Part shown: piece after piece, positions 1 to 7,906 of the stretch
How positions within the stretch are numbered: position 1 is the stretch's first letter
How the letters are laid out: every line of letters starts with the position of its first letter
Assembly: GCF_900250115.1 (NCBI RefSeq)
Contig: NZ_LT984803.1
Span: 3,127,583 to 3,191,582, forward strand
Direction of reading: 5' to 3'
DNA length: 64,000 nt
Source of the DNA: Cupriavidus taiwanensis
GTDB taxonomy: Bacteria > Pseudomonadota > Gammaproteobacteria > Burkholderiales > Burkholderiaceae
Made by a program: the position numbers and the translations under genes
The notes under the pieces: model-generated
The model's database searches: none
Seen by the model: the letters and a program-made list of their open reading frames with translations, nothing else
Told to the model about the DNA's origin: nothing

Positions 1-714
1 AGCGCGCTGTTCGCCGCCGATCTGCTGCGGATGTACACGCGTTATGCCGAACGGCGGCGCTGGCAGGTCGAGGTGATGAGCGAATCGGAATCGGACCTGG
101 GCGGCTACAAGGAGGTGATCATCCGGATCGCCGGCGATGCGGCGTTTTCCCGGCTGAAGTTCGAATCGGGCGGCCATCGCGTGCAGCGCGTGCCGGCCAC
201 CGAGGCGCAGGGCCGCATCCATACCTCTGCCTGCACGGTTGCCGTGATGCCGGAGGCCGACGAGGTCGGCGAGGTCGAGATCAACCCGGCCGACCTGCGC
301 ATCGACACCTTCCGCGCTTCCGGCGCGGGCGGCCAGCACGTCAACAAGACCGATTCCGCGGTGCGCCTGACCCACCTGCCCACCGGCATCGTGGTCGAGT
401 GCCAGGACGACCGCAGTCAGCACCGCAACAAGGACAAGGCGATGAAGGTGCTGGCCGCGCGCATCAAGGACATGCAGGCGCGCGCCGCACAGGCGCGCGA
501 GGCCAGCACCCGGCGCAACCTGATTGGTTCGGGCGACCGCAGCGACCGCATCCGCACCTACAACTTCCCGCAGGGCCGCGTGACTGACCACCGCATCAAC
601 CTGACGCTGTACAAGATCGACATGATCATGGACGGCGACATGGACGAACTGCTGTCGGCACTGGCCGCCGAGCATCAGGCAGACCAGCTGGCGGCGCTGG
701 GCGAAGACGCCTGA
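1..714 (+). CDS. prfA: Peptide chain release factor 1 (C-terminal part, cut by window edge)
   Basis: RF1 recognises UAG/UAA in the ribosomal A site and triggers peptidyl-tRNA hydrolysis. The frame is open to base 1, so the N-terminal domain lies outside the window; 237 residues and the stop are visible. The RF1-type stop-reading tripeptide PAT lies at visible residues 65-67. The catalytic GGQ is at 110-112, inside the conserved [10 protein letters not shown] context. The glutamine of GGQ is the known target of PrmC, encoded two genes downstream, so the grouping makes functional sense. Identity is near certain. Confidence 0.97.
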   Translation, partial: SALFAADLLRMYTRYAERRRWQVEVMSESESDLGGYKEVIIRIAGDAAFSRLKFESGGHRVQRVPATEAQGRIHTSACTVAVMPEADEVGEVEINPADLRIDTFRASGAGGQHVNKTDSAVRLTHLPTGIVVECQDDRSQHRNKDKAMKVLAARIKDMQARAAQAREASTRRNLIGSGDRSDRIRTYNFPQGRVTDHRINLTLYKIDMIMDGDMDELLSALAAEHQADQLAALGEDA

Positions 715-808
715 GCGCCACTTTCGGGTCTTTGCGCGAGGCTTCGGCGATGAACACCGCGTAAAGTCGCCGATATCTTTGTATTTGTTGTAAATGCTTG
801 AAACAGCA

Positions 809-837
809 CTGGCAGGGGTAAAGTCGCTGTCTATAAT
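809..837 (+). promoter_or_regulatory. Sigma70-type promoter of the Ala-rich lipoprotein gene
   Basis: CTGGCA (809-814) and a perfect TATAAT (832-837) are separated by 17 bp, giving a predicted start near 844 and a leader of about 60 nt before the ATG at 906. This is the best -10 match seen in the window and suggests strong constitutive expression. Confidence 0.7.
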
Positions 838-905
838 CGATTTCGACCGGCAAACGGAGAATGGTGCCGGGTAGTCACTCCCGAGAACATCCCTAGGACG
901 AAATC

Positions 906-1235
906 ATGAAAAAACTGCTCGCGCTGTTGATGATCACCGCGGCCATGGCCGCCTGCAGCAAGAAGGAAGAAGCATCGCCGGCCGCCTCGAACGCCGAGAG
1001 CGCCATGCAAAGCGCCGCGGAATCTGCCAAGGCCGCCGCCAGCGATGCCGCCGCTGCCGCCAGCAACGCCGCAGATGCCGCCAAGGCTGCCGCCAGCGAC
1101 GCCGCCTCGAACGCGTCCGCCGCCGCCGAGAAGGCCAAGGAAGACGCCGGCAACGCCATGGAGCACGCCAAGCAGGCCGCCAAGGACGCCGTCAACGCCA
1201 GCGCCGACAAGGCCAAGGACGCCGTCAATAAGTAA
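906..1235 (+). CDS. Small alanine-rich lipoprotein
   Basis: A 109-residue predicted lipoprotein. A short hydrophobic signal ends in a lipobox-like AMAAC, with the acylated Cys near residue 17. The mature part is almost only Ala, Lys, Asp, Glu, Ser and Asn. It carries repeated blocks of the type AKAAASDAA, which should form one long amphipathic alpha-helix like Lpp-type or LEA-like helices. No catalytic residue or known domain is visible. It has its own strong promoter and a terminator behind it, so it is probably monocistronic. It may be an abundant envelope or spacer lipoprotein; function is inferred only. Confidence 0.8.
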   Translation: MKKLLALLMITAAMAACSKKEEASPAASNAESAMQSAAESAKAAASDAAAAASNAADAAKAAASDAASNASAAAEKAKEDAGNAMEHAKQAAKDAVNASADKAKDAVNK

Positions 1236-1326
1236 TCGCCCCGGCAGGGCCATTGCGCCCGCCGCGGCCGATGAGCGGTACACTGGCGCGAAGCCGGAAG
1301 CTTCACCGCAGAGCACCGCCCCAAAG

Positions 1327-1358
1327 CCCCGCCAGGTCCCGCACCGGTGGGGTTTTTT
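1327..1358 (+). terminator. Rho-independent terminator after the Ala-rich lipoprotein gene
   Basis: Stem CCCCGCC (1327-1333) pairs with GGTGGGG (1346-1352) with one G-T wobble, followed directly by six T residues (1353-1358). It ends the lipoprotein transcript before prmC. Confidence 0.75.
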
Positions 1359-1392
1359 ATAGGCGGCACCAGAACCGTCCCTTGCCCGTTTG

Positions 1393-2286
1393 ATGTCATC
1401 CCCCGATTCCGCCGCGCTGCCGGCAACGCCCACGCTGCGCGAGGCCCAGACCCTGGCCGCCATGGCAGGCCTGCCCGCGCTCGAGGCGCGCATGCTGCTG
1501 ACCCACGTCACCGGCCTGAGCCGCACGCAGCTGATCACGCGCGACACCGACGTGCTCACCCTCGCCCAGCGCGACGCCTTTGCCACGCTGCTGGCGCGGC
1601 GGCTGGCGGGCGAGCCGATGGCCTACCTGATCGGCGAGCGCGAGTTCTTCGGCCGCAAGTTCCGCGTCACGCCCGATGTGCTGATCCCGCGCCCCGATAC
1701 CGAGGTTGCCGCCGAAGCCGCGCTGGCACGGCTGGCCACGGTGCCGCAGCCCCATGTGCTGGACCTGGGCACGGGCTCCGGCATCCTTGCCGTCACGCTG
1801 GCGCGCGAGCGGCGCGACGCGCGGGTCTGGGCCACCGACATTTCGCCCGGCGCGCTGATGGTGGCACAGGACAATGCCCGCGCGCTGGGCGCGGATACCA
1901 TCCAGTTCCTGGTATCGGACTGGTACGCGGCGCTGCCGCCTGAGCTGCGCTTCCACCTGATCGTCAGCAACCCGCCCTATATCGCCGCGGGCGATCCGCA
2001 CCTGGCCGAAGGCGACCTGCGCTTCGAGCCGATCGACGCGCTGACCGACCACCACGACGGCCTCTCCGACCTGCGCGCCATCGTCGGCGGCGCCGGCGCG
2101 CGGCTGCTGCCGGGCGGCTGGCTGCTGATGGAACACGGCTATGACCAGGCGGCGGCCACGCGCCGGCTGCTGCAAGCCGGCGGCTTCGACGAGGTCTTCA
2201 CCGCGCGCGACCTGGCCGGGCTGGAGCGCTGCACCGGCGGACGCTGGCCGGGCACGCCGCCCGCCGGCGCGGCCGCGGCACCCTGA
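1393..2286 (+). CDS. prmC: Release factor glutamine N5-methyltransferase
   Basis: PrmC (HemK) methylates the Gln of the GGQ motif in RF1/RF2 using S-adenosylmethionine. The 297-residue product has the SAM-binding motif DLGTGSG at about 124-130, the family block RPDTE near 100, and the substrate-binding NPPY at about 193-196. An in-frame TTG sits just before the ATG at 1393; the ATG is chosen. No strong ribosome-binding site is visible. Linkage to prfA is the usual arrangement. Length is normal for the family. Confidence 0.95.
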   Translation: MSSPDSAALPATPTLREAQTLAAMAGLPALEARMLLTHVTGLSRTQLITRDTDVLTLAQRDAFATLLARRLAGEPMAYLIGEREFFGRKFRVTPDVLIPRPDTEVAAEAALARLATVPQPHVLDLGTGSGILAVTLARERRDARVWATDISPGALMVAQDNARALGADTIQFLVSDWYAALPPELRFHLIVSNPPYIAAGDPHLAEGDLRFEPIDALTDHHDGLSDLRAIVGGAGARLLPGGWLLMEHGYDQAAATRRLLQAGGFDEVFTARDLAGLERCTGGRWPGTPPAGAAAAP

Positions 2287-2408
2287 AACGCCGCCGCGAT
2301 TCCGGTAAAATCGGCGTCAGATTCCCGCCGCGCGGGCCCGTCCGCACGGTATCCCTTCCTCCCCAGGCGGCGCCCGCGACACGGCCTCGCCCCACTGAAA
2401 AGCAAACC

Positions 2409-2720
2409 ATGAGCGACGTGCAGCAACAGATCGACCAGATCGTCAAGGGCAACCCCGTAGTCCTGTTCATGAAGGGCACTGCGCAATTCCCGATGTGCGG
2501 CTTCTCGGGCCGCGCCATCCAGATCCTGAAGGCCTGCGGCGTCGACGCGCCGACCACGGTCAACGTGCTGGACAACGAAGGCATCCGCCAGGGCATCAAG
2601 GAATACGCCAACTGGCCGACCATTCCCCAGCTCTACGTGAACGGCGAGTTCATCGGCGGCTCGGACATCATGATGGAGATGTACCAGAACGGCGAACTGC
2701 AAACCCTGCTGAAGGGCTGA
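2409..2720 (+). CDS. grxD: Monothiol glutaredoxin (Grx4 type)
   Basis: A 103-residue monothiol glutaredoxin with the diagnostic CGFS active site at residues 30-33. The downstream WPTIPQLYVNGEFIGG block forms the cis-Pro and glutathione-binding part. CGFS glutaredoxins bind a glutathione-ligated [2Fe-2S] cluster, often with BolA, and serve iron-sulfur delivery rather than disulfide reduction. It starts about 120 nt after prmC and ends 8 nt before ubiX, so it is probably co-transcribed with ubiX. Confidence 0.95.
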   Translation: MSDVQQQIDQIVKGNPVVLFMKGTAQFPMCGFSGRAIQILKACGVDAPTTVNVLDNEGIRQGIKEYANWPTIPQLYVNGEFIGGSDIMMEMYQNGELQTLLKG

Positions 2721-2728
2721 GCTGCGCC

Positions 2729-3352
2729 ATGTCCGGGGCTGGCGGCACACCGCAGCGGCTGATCGTCGCCATCACCGGCGCCACCGGGGCGATCTACGGC
2801 GTGCGCCTGCTGCAGGTGCTGCGCGCGGCGGCCGCGGTGGAAACCCACCTGCTGATTTCGCCGGCCGGCGTGATGAACCTGCAGCACGAGCTGGACATCG
2901 GCAGGGCCGAGGTCGAAGCGCTGGCCAGCGTGGTGCACAACGTGCGCGACATCGGCGCGACCATCGCCAGCGGCTCGTTCCGCGCGCAGGCCATGGTGGT
3001 GGCGCCGTGCTCGATGCGCACGCTGGCGGCGATCGCGCATGGTTTCTCCGACAACCTGATCACGCGCGCTGCCGACGTCACGCTGAAAGAGCGCCGCAAG
3101 CTGGTGCTGATGGTGCGGGAAACGCCGCTGAACCTTGCGCACCTGCGCAACATGACGGCGGTGACGGAAATGGGCGGGATCGTGTTCCCGCCGGTGCCCG
3201 GCTTCTACCAGAAGCCGCGCAGCATTGCCGAACTCGTCGACCATACGGTCGGGCGCGTGCTGGACCTGGTGGACCTGCCGCAGCTCGGCCAGACCCTCGC
3301 GCCCAGCTGGGGCGGGCTGAACGTCCGCGCCGGCGATGCGGCCGGCAACTGA
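2729..3352 (+). CDS. ubiX: Flavin prenyltransferase UbiX (housekeeping copy)
   Basis: UbiX attaches a dimethylallyl unit to FMN to make prenyl-FMN, the cofactor of UbiD-type decarboxylases including the ubiquinone pathway enzyme. The 207-residue product has the Rossmann start ITGATGAIYG, the VAPCSMRTLAAIA stretch and the RETPLNLAHLRNM block typical of the family. The ATG at 2729 follows grxD by 8 nt; longer forms would overlap grxD. A second copy of the family is at 40194-40790 in the catabolic cluster. This copy sits in the conserved prmC-grxD context and is taken as the housekeeping one. Confidence 0.92.
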   Translation: MSGAGGTPQRLIVAITGATGAIYGVRLLQVLRAAAAVETHLLISPAGVMNLQHELDIGRAEVEALASVVHNVRDIGATIASGSFRAQAMVVAPCSMRTLAAIAHGFSDNLITRAADVTLKERRKLVLMVRETPLNLAHLRNMTAVTEMGGIVFPPVPGFYQKPRSIAELVDHTVGRVLDLVDLPQLGQTLAPSWGGLNVRAGDAAGN

Positions 3353-3372
3353 GTCCGGCCGCTTCGGTTACC

Positions 3373-3700
3373 GGGAACGGTAACGCGGAACGCTTACCAG
3401 CGGCGATAGCCGCGGCCATAGTAGCCGTAGCCGCCGTAGTAGTAAGGACGGGGCGCCACCACCACCGGCGCGGGCGCCACGTACACCGGCGCCGGACCGA
3501 CCGCCGGGCCGGCGGGCGTGGGATAGACGGCGCAGCCGCCCAGCAGGGTCACCGATGCCGCAGCGGCAGCCAGTCCAATCGTCAGCATTCTCATCATTTC
3601 ATCCTTGGGGTCGCAACGGGCATGTGCCTGCCTTGCTGACGTTATACGGCCAGAACACGTAATACGGCGTCAAGGCCATGTAACGCTTGTTACCGTTCCC
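3373..3700. repeat. 12-bp inverted repeat flanking the small lipoprotein gene
   Basis: GGGAACGGTAAC occurs at 3373-3384 and its exact complement GTTACCGTTCCC at 3689-3700, on either side of the gene at 3394-3597. The left copy is also part of a hairpin, GTTACC (3367-3372) with GGTAAC (3379-3384). The right copy overlaps a GTAAC-N4-GTTAC dyad. No transposase or target duplication is visible. Confidence 0.5.
3394..3597 (-). CDS. Small tyrosine/glycine-rich lipoprotein
   Basis: A 67-residue predicted lipoprotein. The hydrophobic N-terminus ends in the lipobox LLGGC (Cys at about 21). The mature tail is Pro/Val/Ala-rich and ends in a YYYGGYGYYGRGY-type stretch. Such small Tyr/Gly-rich lipoproteins are common in Burkholderiales envelopes and have no assigned function. 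Two adjacent ATG codons (3597, 3594) are possible starts; the upstream AAGGA suits either. It is convergent with ubiX. Confidence 0.75.
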   Translation of the reverse strand: MMRMLTIGLAAAAASVTLLGGCAVYPTPAGPAVGPAPVYVAPAPVVVAPRPYYYGGYGYYGRGYRRW

Positions 3701-3733
3701 TACGCGCCCTGCCGCCCGCCCCCTGGGATGCCG

Positions 3734-5251
3734 TCAGATTTCGAAGCGGATGCCCTGTGCCAGCGGCAGCGAATCGCCGTAGTTGATGGTGTTGGTGGCG
3801 CGGCGCATATAGCCCTTCCACGCATCGGAGCCTGACTCGCGGCCGCCACCGGTCGCCTTCTCGCCGCCGAAGGCGCCGCCGATTTCGGCGCCGCTGGTGC
3901 CGATATTGACGTTGGCGATGCCGCAGTCGCTGCCCGCCGACGACAGGAAGCGCTCGGCCTCGCGCATCGATTCGGTGAAGATGCACGACGACAGCCCATG
4001 CGCGGCGGCATTGTTCAGCGCGATGGCCTCGTCCAGCGAGGTGTACGGCATCAAATACAGGATCGGCGCGAAGGTCTCCGTCAGCATGGTGTCGTGCTGA
4101 ACGTCGGTCATCACCAGCGCGGGCCGCACGTAGCAGGCATGCGGATAGCGGTCGGCCAGCAGGCGCTCGCCGCCGGTGACGATATTGCCCTGCGCACGGC
4201 ACGCCGCCAGCGCGTTGGCCATGGCGTCGCCGGCGGCGCTGTCGATCAGCGGGCCGACCAGCGTGCCGTCTGCGAGCGGATCGCCGACCGGGAGCCGGTC
4301 GAACACGGTGATGAGCCGGCTCGCCATGGTGTCCATCAGGTCGGCATGGATAAAGCAGCGGCGCAGCGTGGTGCAGCGCTGCCCCGCGGTACCGGCCGCG
4401 GCAAAGGTGATGGCGCGCACCGCCAGCTCGATATCGGCCGAGGGGGCGACGATGGCGGCGTTGTTGCCGCCCAGCTCCAGGATGCAGCGCTTGAAATGTC
4501 CGGCGCAGGCAATGCCGACCTCGCGGCCCATGCGGGTCGAGCCGGTGGCGCTGACCAGCCGCACCGCCGGGTGCGCCACCAGGTGGCCGCCCAGCGTGCG
4601 CCCGCCCGCCAGCACCGCCGAGATGCCACCATGCTGCGGCGCCGCCGCGGCCAGCACGCGCTCGAGCAGACCGTGCGCAGCGAGCGCGCACAGCGACACC
4701 TTCTCCGACGGTTTCCACACCACGCCGTTGCCGCACACCAGCGCCAGCGCCGCGTTCCACGCCCACACCGCCACCGGGAAGTTGAACGCCGAAATCACGC
4801 CGCACAGGCCATACGGATGCCAGGTCTCGCGCATCGCGTGCTGCGGGCGCTCGGAAGCGATGGTCAGCCCGTGCAGCTGGCGCGAGAGACCGACCGCGAA
4901 GTCGCAGATGTCGATCATCTCCTGCACCTCGCCCAGCCCTTCCTGCAGGATCTTGCCGGCCTCGAGCGACACCAGCCGCCCCAGCGCCGCCTTGTGTTCG
5001 CGCAGCACCTCGCCGAAGCGCCGCACGATCTCGCCGCGCGCCGGCGCCGGCAGCAGCGCCCAGGTGCTCTGCGCCGCGTGCGCGCGCGCGATCAGCGCGT
5101 CGGCCTGCGCCGGCGTACAGGCCGGCACGTGGCCGATGGCCTCGCCGTCGGCCGGCGAGCGCACCGTCACGGCGCCGGCGGGCGTGCCCTCGCGCCAGGG
5201 CCGCGGCAGGCCCAGCGAATCCCAGCAGGCGGCAAACTCTTGCGCTTTCAT
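3734..5251 (-). CDS. Aldehyde dehydrogenase, probably 2-aminoadipate 6-semialdehyde (P6C) dehydrogenase
   Basis: A 505-residue NAD(P)-dependent aldehyde dehydrogenase. Visible catalytic residues are Asn157 in AFNFP, the general base Glu259 in LELGG, and the nucleophile Cys293 in GQRCTTLRR. It overlaps the upstream lysine-6-dehydrogenase-like gene by 4 bp (ATGA at 5248-5251), so the two are translationally coupled. That partner suggests oxidation of allysine / piperideine-6-carboxylate to 2-aminoadipate in lysine breakdown. Fold and chemistry are certain; the substrate is inferred from context. Confidence 0.85.
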   Translation of the reverse strand: MKAQEFAACWDSLGLPRPWREGTPAGAVTVRSPADGEAIGHVPACTPAQADALIARAHAAQSTWALLPAPARGEIVRRFGEVLREHKAALGRLVSLEAGKILQEGLGEVQEMIDICDFAVGLSRQLHGLTIASERPQHAMRETWHPYGLCGVISAFNFPVAVWAWNAALALVCGNGVVWKPSEKVSLCALAAHGLLERVLAAAAPQHGGISAVLAGGRTLGGHLVAHPAVRLVSATGSTRMGREVGIACAGHFKRCILELGGNNAAIVAPSADIELAVRAITFAAAGTAGQRCTTLRRCFIHADLMDTMASRLITVFDRLPVGDPLADGTLVGPLIDSAAGDAMANALAACRAQGNIVTGGERLLADRYPHACYVRPALVMTDVQHDTMLTETFAPILYLMPYTSLDEAIALNNAAAHGLSSCIFTESMREAERFLSSAGSDCGIANVNIGTSGAEIGGAFGGEKATGGGRESGSDAWKGYMRRATNTINYGDSLPLAQGIRFEI

Positions 5252-6429
5252 ACCAGACTCTCCTGGAGCGGATGCTGCGTGTAGTGGCGGCCGAAGCGGT
5301 TGGCCAGGAAAGCCTCGAGCGGCATCGACTCCTGCCGCACGAAGCCGGCCTGCGGCAGCGCGCCGCTGGCCACCATGTCGAGCGCGGTGCAGATGCCCGC
5401 GGCGGTGGTCAGCTGGATCGCATTGACATGGCCGCCCTCACCGTCCACGCCGCCGATACGCGCCGAGAACGAAGCCTGCGTCAGCGGCCCGCGCCCGCGT
5501 TCGCCGCCGGCCGGATAGCCCGTGGCGGTGGCGAACACGATCACCACGTCCTGCTGGGTCACCGGAATGGCGCGGTCGAAGATATCACGCAGCCAGTCGC
5601 GGCGCTCGCGCAGGCGCAGGTCGTTGAGCAGCAGCTTCATCAGCGCACAGTGGCCGGGATAGCGGATCGACTTGTAGTCGACATGGCGCGCGCGCCCGGC
5701 CAGCGTCTCGGGCAGCGTGCCGAGCCCGCCCGATGTATTAAAGGCTTCATATTCGATGCCGTCCAGCGCAAAGCTCTCCAGCCCTTCCAGCGCCGTCAGT
5801 TCCACGCGCCGGCCGTCAACGATGGCCTCGCACGGGTTGCAGTATTCGTTGATCAGTCCCTCGGTGCTCCAGGTCAGGTTGTACTTGAGCGCATTGCTCG
5901 GATAGCGCGGCAGCGCCCCCACCCGCATCTGCAGGTCCAGCAGCTCGCCGCCGCCGCGCAGGAAGCGCTGTGCGAGGTCGTGCCCGACCACGCCGATAAA
6001 GCCGGGCGCCAGGCCGCATTGCGGCATCAGCACCGAGCGCGCTCCCTGCGCCAGCTGGCGGATGGCCTGGGTCGCGGCCACGTCCTCGGTCAGGTCGAAG
6101 TAATGCACGCCGAGGCGCGCCGCCACCGAGGCCACGCTGACCGCGGCATGGAACGGCAGCGCGTTGAGCACGGCGTCGGCGCCGGCCAGCAGCGCGGCGC
6201 AGGTGCCGGGCTCGGTGGGGTCGCCGGCGCGCGCCAGCACGCCGCGCGGCAGGCCATCGAGGCGGCGCCCGTCATGATCGACCACGCTGACACGGTAGTC
6301 GCCGCTGTCGTGCAGCATCGCCGCGATGGTGCGGCCGATCTTGCCCGCGCCCAGCACCGTCACGTGCAGCGGGCGGTCGGCCTTGGGCAGGTCGCGCGGG
6401 GCCTGCCGGCCCAGGTTCGAGGCTTGCAT
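5248..6429 (-). CDS. Saccharopine dehydrogenase-family enzyme, probably lysine 6-dehydrogenase
   Basis: A 393-residue protein with an N-terminal Rossmann motif GAGKIG at 27-32 and the saccharopine dehydrogenase / saccharopine reductase-like C-terminal domain. Enzymes of this size act as L-lysine 6-dehydrogenase (lysine to allysine with NAD) or as saccharopine dehydrogenase. The longer open frame to 6630 is rejected because the ATG at 6429 has a GGAG site just upstream. Coupling to an aldehyde dehydrogenase and a divergent Lrp-type regulator fits lysine catabolism. A substrate other than lysine cannot be excluded. Confidence 0.75.
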   Translation of the reverse strand: MQASNLGRQAPRDLPKADRPLHVTVLGAGKIGRTIAAMLHDSGDYRVSVVDHDGRRLDGLPRGVLARAGDPTEPGTCAALLAGADAVLNALPFHAAVSVASVAARLGVHYFDLTEDVAATQAIRQLAQGARSVLMPQCGLAPGFIGVVGHDLAQRFLRGGGELLDLQMRVGALPRYPSNALKYNLTWSTEGLINEYCNPCEAIVDGRRVELTALEGLESFALDGIEYEAFNTSGGLGTLPETLAGRARHVDYKSIRYPGHCALMKLLLNDLRLRERRDWLRDIFDRAIPVTQQDVVIVFATATGYPAGGERGRGPLTQASFSARIGGVDGEGGHVNAIQLTTAAGICTALDMVASGALPQAGFVRQESMPLEAFLANRFGRHYTQHPLQESLV

Positions 6430-6556
6430 GATGTCTCCGTCCAAGAAAAAGAGATTCCCGTCGACTGGAGTATGGATAGCCCTGCCGGCACAATGAAGGC
6501 ACAAGAACGACGAAAAACCGCCATAATCGAACGAAACGACGAGGCATCCCGACATA

Positions 6557-7006
6557 ATGACCGAACTCGACACCACCGACCGCCACCTGCTGTCGCTGCT
6601 GCAGGCCAACGCGCGCGAAAGCGCCGCCAACCTCGCCCGTCATCTGGGGATCGCGCGCACCACGGTGGTGGCGCGTATCGCGCGGCTGGAACGCAGCGGC
6701 GTGATTGCCGGCTATGGCGTGCGGCTGGGCCAGCGCATGGAAGACAACGCCATCCTGGCCTATTGCGGCCTGTCGGTGCAGCCCAAGGCCGCGCCCGCGA
6801 TCCTGCGCGCGCTGCAGCGGCTGCCCGAGATCGAAGAGGTCAATTCCGTCAGCGGCCCGGTCGACTACCTGGTGGCGATCCGCTGCGACACGCATGACCG
6901 GCTCGACCGGCTGCTCGACGAAATCGGCATGCTCGACGGCGTCAACCACACCACCACCTCGATTGTGCTGGCGCGCAAGCTCGACCGCCGGCGCGCCGCC
7001 GGTTGA
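6557..7006 (+). CDS. Lrp/AsnC-family transcriptional regulator
   Basis: A 149-residue regulator with an N-terminal winged HTH (about 4-60, including LSLLQANARESAANLARHLG) and a C-terminal RAM/ACT-like ligand domain. It is divergent from the lysine-6-dehydrogenase/aldehyde dehydrogenase pair across 127 bp. Local Lrp paralogs usually sense an amino acid and control the adjacent divergent operon. Regulation of the lysine genes by lysine or an intermediate is inferred from position. Confidence 0.88.
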   Translation: MTELDTTDRHLLSLLQANARESAANLARHLGIARTTVVARIARLERSGVIAGYGVRLGQRMEDNAILAYCGLSVQPKAAPAILRALQRLPEIEEVNSVSGPVDYLVAIRCDTHDRLDRLLDEIGMLDGVNHTTTSIVLARKLDRRRAAG

Positions 7007-7051
7007 CGCGGTATGCTGCCAGACCAATCAGCCTTTGCGGAGAAGCAGAAC

Positions 7052-7861
7052 ATGAACGATCCGATCCGTGTCGCCGTGGGCGGCGTGACCGGCTGGGCCG
7101 GCGGCGAACTGGCGCGCGGCGTGGCGCATGCGGCCGACATGACCCTGGTGGCCGGCCTGTCGCGCGGCGCCGCCGGCCAGACCCTGGCGCAGCTGACCGG
7201 CCATGCCGGTACCCCGGGCCTGGCCGCCGCCAGCATCGAAGCGCTGGGCCAGACGCCCTATGACGTCTACGTCGAATACACCAGGCCCGGCATCGCCAAG
7301 CACAACATCCTGCAGGCGCTCGCGCACGGTGCGCACGTGGTGGTCGGCACCTCCGGGCTGAGCGACGACGACTATGCCGAGATCGACGCGGCCGCGCACC
7401 GGGCCGAGCGCGGCGTGCTGGCCTGCGGCAATTTCGCCATCACGGTGGTGCTGCTGCAGAAGTTTGCCGAGATGGCGGCGCGCCACCTCGACCACTGGGA
7501 GATCATCGACTACGCCAAGGCCGGCAAGATCGACGTGCCCTCCGGCACGGTGCGCGAACTGGCGTTCCGGCTCGGCCAGGTCAAGGCCGCCGCGCAGCCG
7601 GTGCCGGTCGACCAGGTCAACGGCCCGAAGGAAAGCCGCGGCGCCACCATGTCGGGCACGCAGGTGCACGCGGTGCGGCTGCCGGGCTACCAGCTGGGCG
7701 TCGAAGTGATCTTCGGCGCGGACGGCCAGCGCCTGCACCTGAAGCACGAAGCCGGCGATGGCTCCAAGCCCTATGTTGCCGGCGCACTGCTGGCCATCCG
7801 CAAGGTCCACACCGTGCGCGGCGTGGTGCGCGGGCTGGACAAGGTAATGGAAGGACTGTGA
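7052..7861 (+). CDS. DapB-like oxidoreductase lacking the canonical catalytic histidines
   Basis: A 269-residue protein with a Rossmann-type N-terminus (VGGVTGWAGGEL) and a region clearly aligned with the signature of 4-hydroxy-tetrahydrodipicolinate reductase, EII-x7-K-x-D-x-P-S-G-T at residues 150-166. In E. coli DapB this segment carries H159, H160 and K163. Here the equivalents are Ala155, Lys156 and Lys159, so the catalytic His pair is gone while the Lys and the PSGT loop remain. The ATG at 7052 has GGAG 8 nt upstream; an earlier in-frame ATG at 7013 has poorer support. It lies 45 nt after the Lrp gene. The fold is certain; a role in lysine biosynthesis is doubtful. Confidence 0.75.
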   Translation: MNDPIRVAVGGVTGWAGGELARGVAHAADMTLVAGLSRGAAGQTLAQLTGHAGTPGLAAASIEALGQTPYDVYVEYTRPGIAKHNILQALAHGAHVVVGTSGLSDDDYAEIDAAAHRAERGVLACGNFAITVVLLQKFAEMAARHLDHWEIIDYAKAGKIDVPSGTVRELAFRLGQVKAAAQPVPVDQVNGPKESRGATMSGTQVHAVRLPGYQLGVEVIFGADGQRLHLKHEAGDGSKPYVAGALLAIRKVHTVRGVVRGLDKVMEGL

Positions 7862-7874
7862 GGCAGCCGGCGGC

Positions 7875-7898
7875 GCAGGCATGCGTTGCGCTGCCTGC
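7875..7898 (+). terminator. Possible terminator hairpin between convergent genes
   Basis: GCAGGCA (7875-7881) and TGCCTGC (7892-7898) form a 7-bp stem between the convergent dapB-like gene and the exported-protein gene. There is no T-run, so it may only assist termination. Confidence 0.35.
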
Positions 7899-7906
7899 CT
7901 GTGCCG

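Noticed and set aside
5272..6897. 541-codon plus-strand frame opposite the lysine-dehydrogenase-like gene
   Set aside because: Low-complexity His/Arg/Ala-rich product and two well-supported genes on the other strand or frame explain the region.
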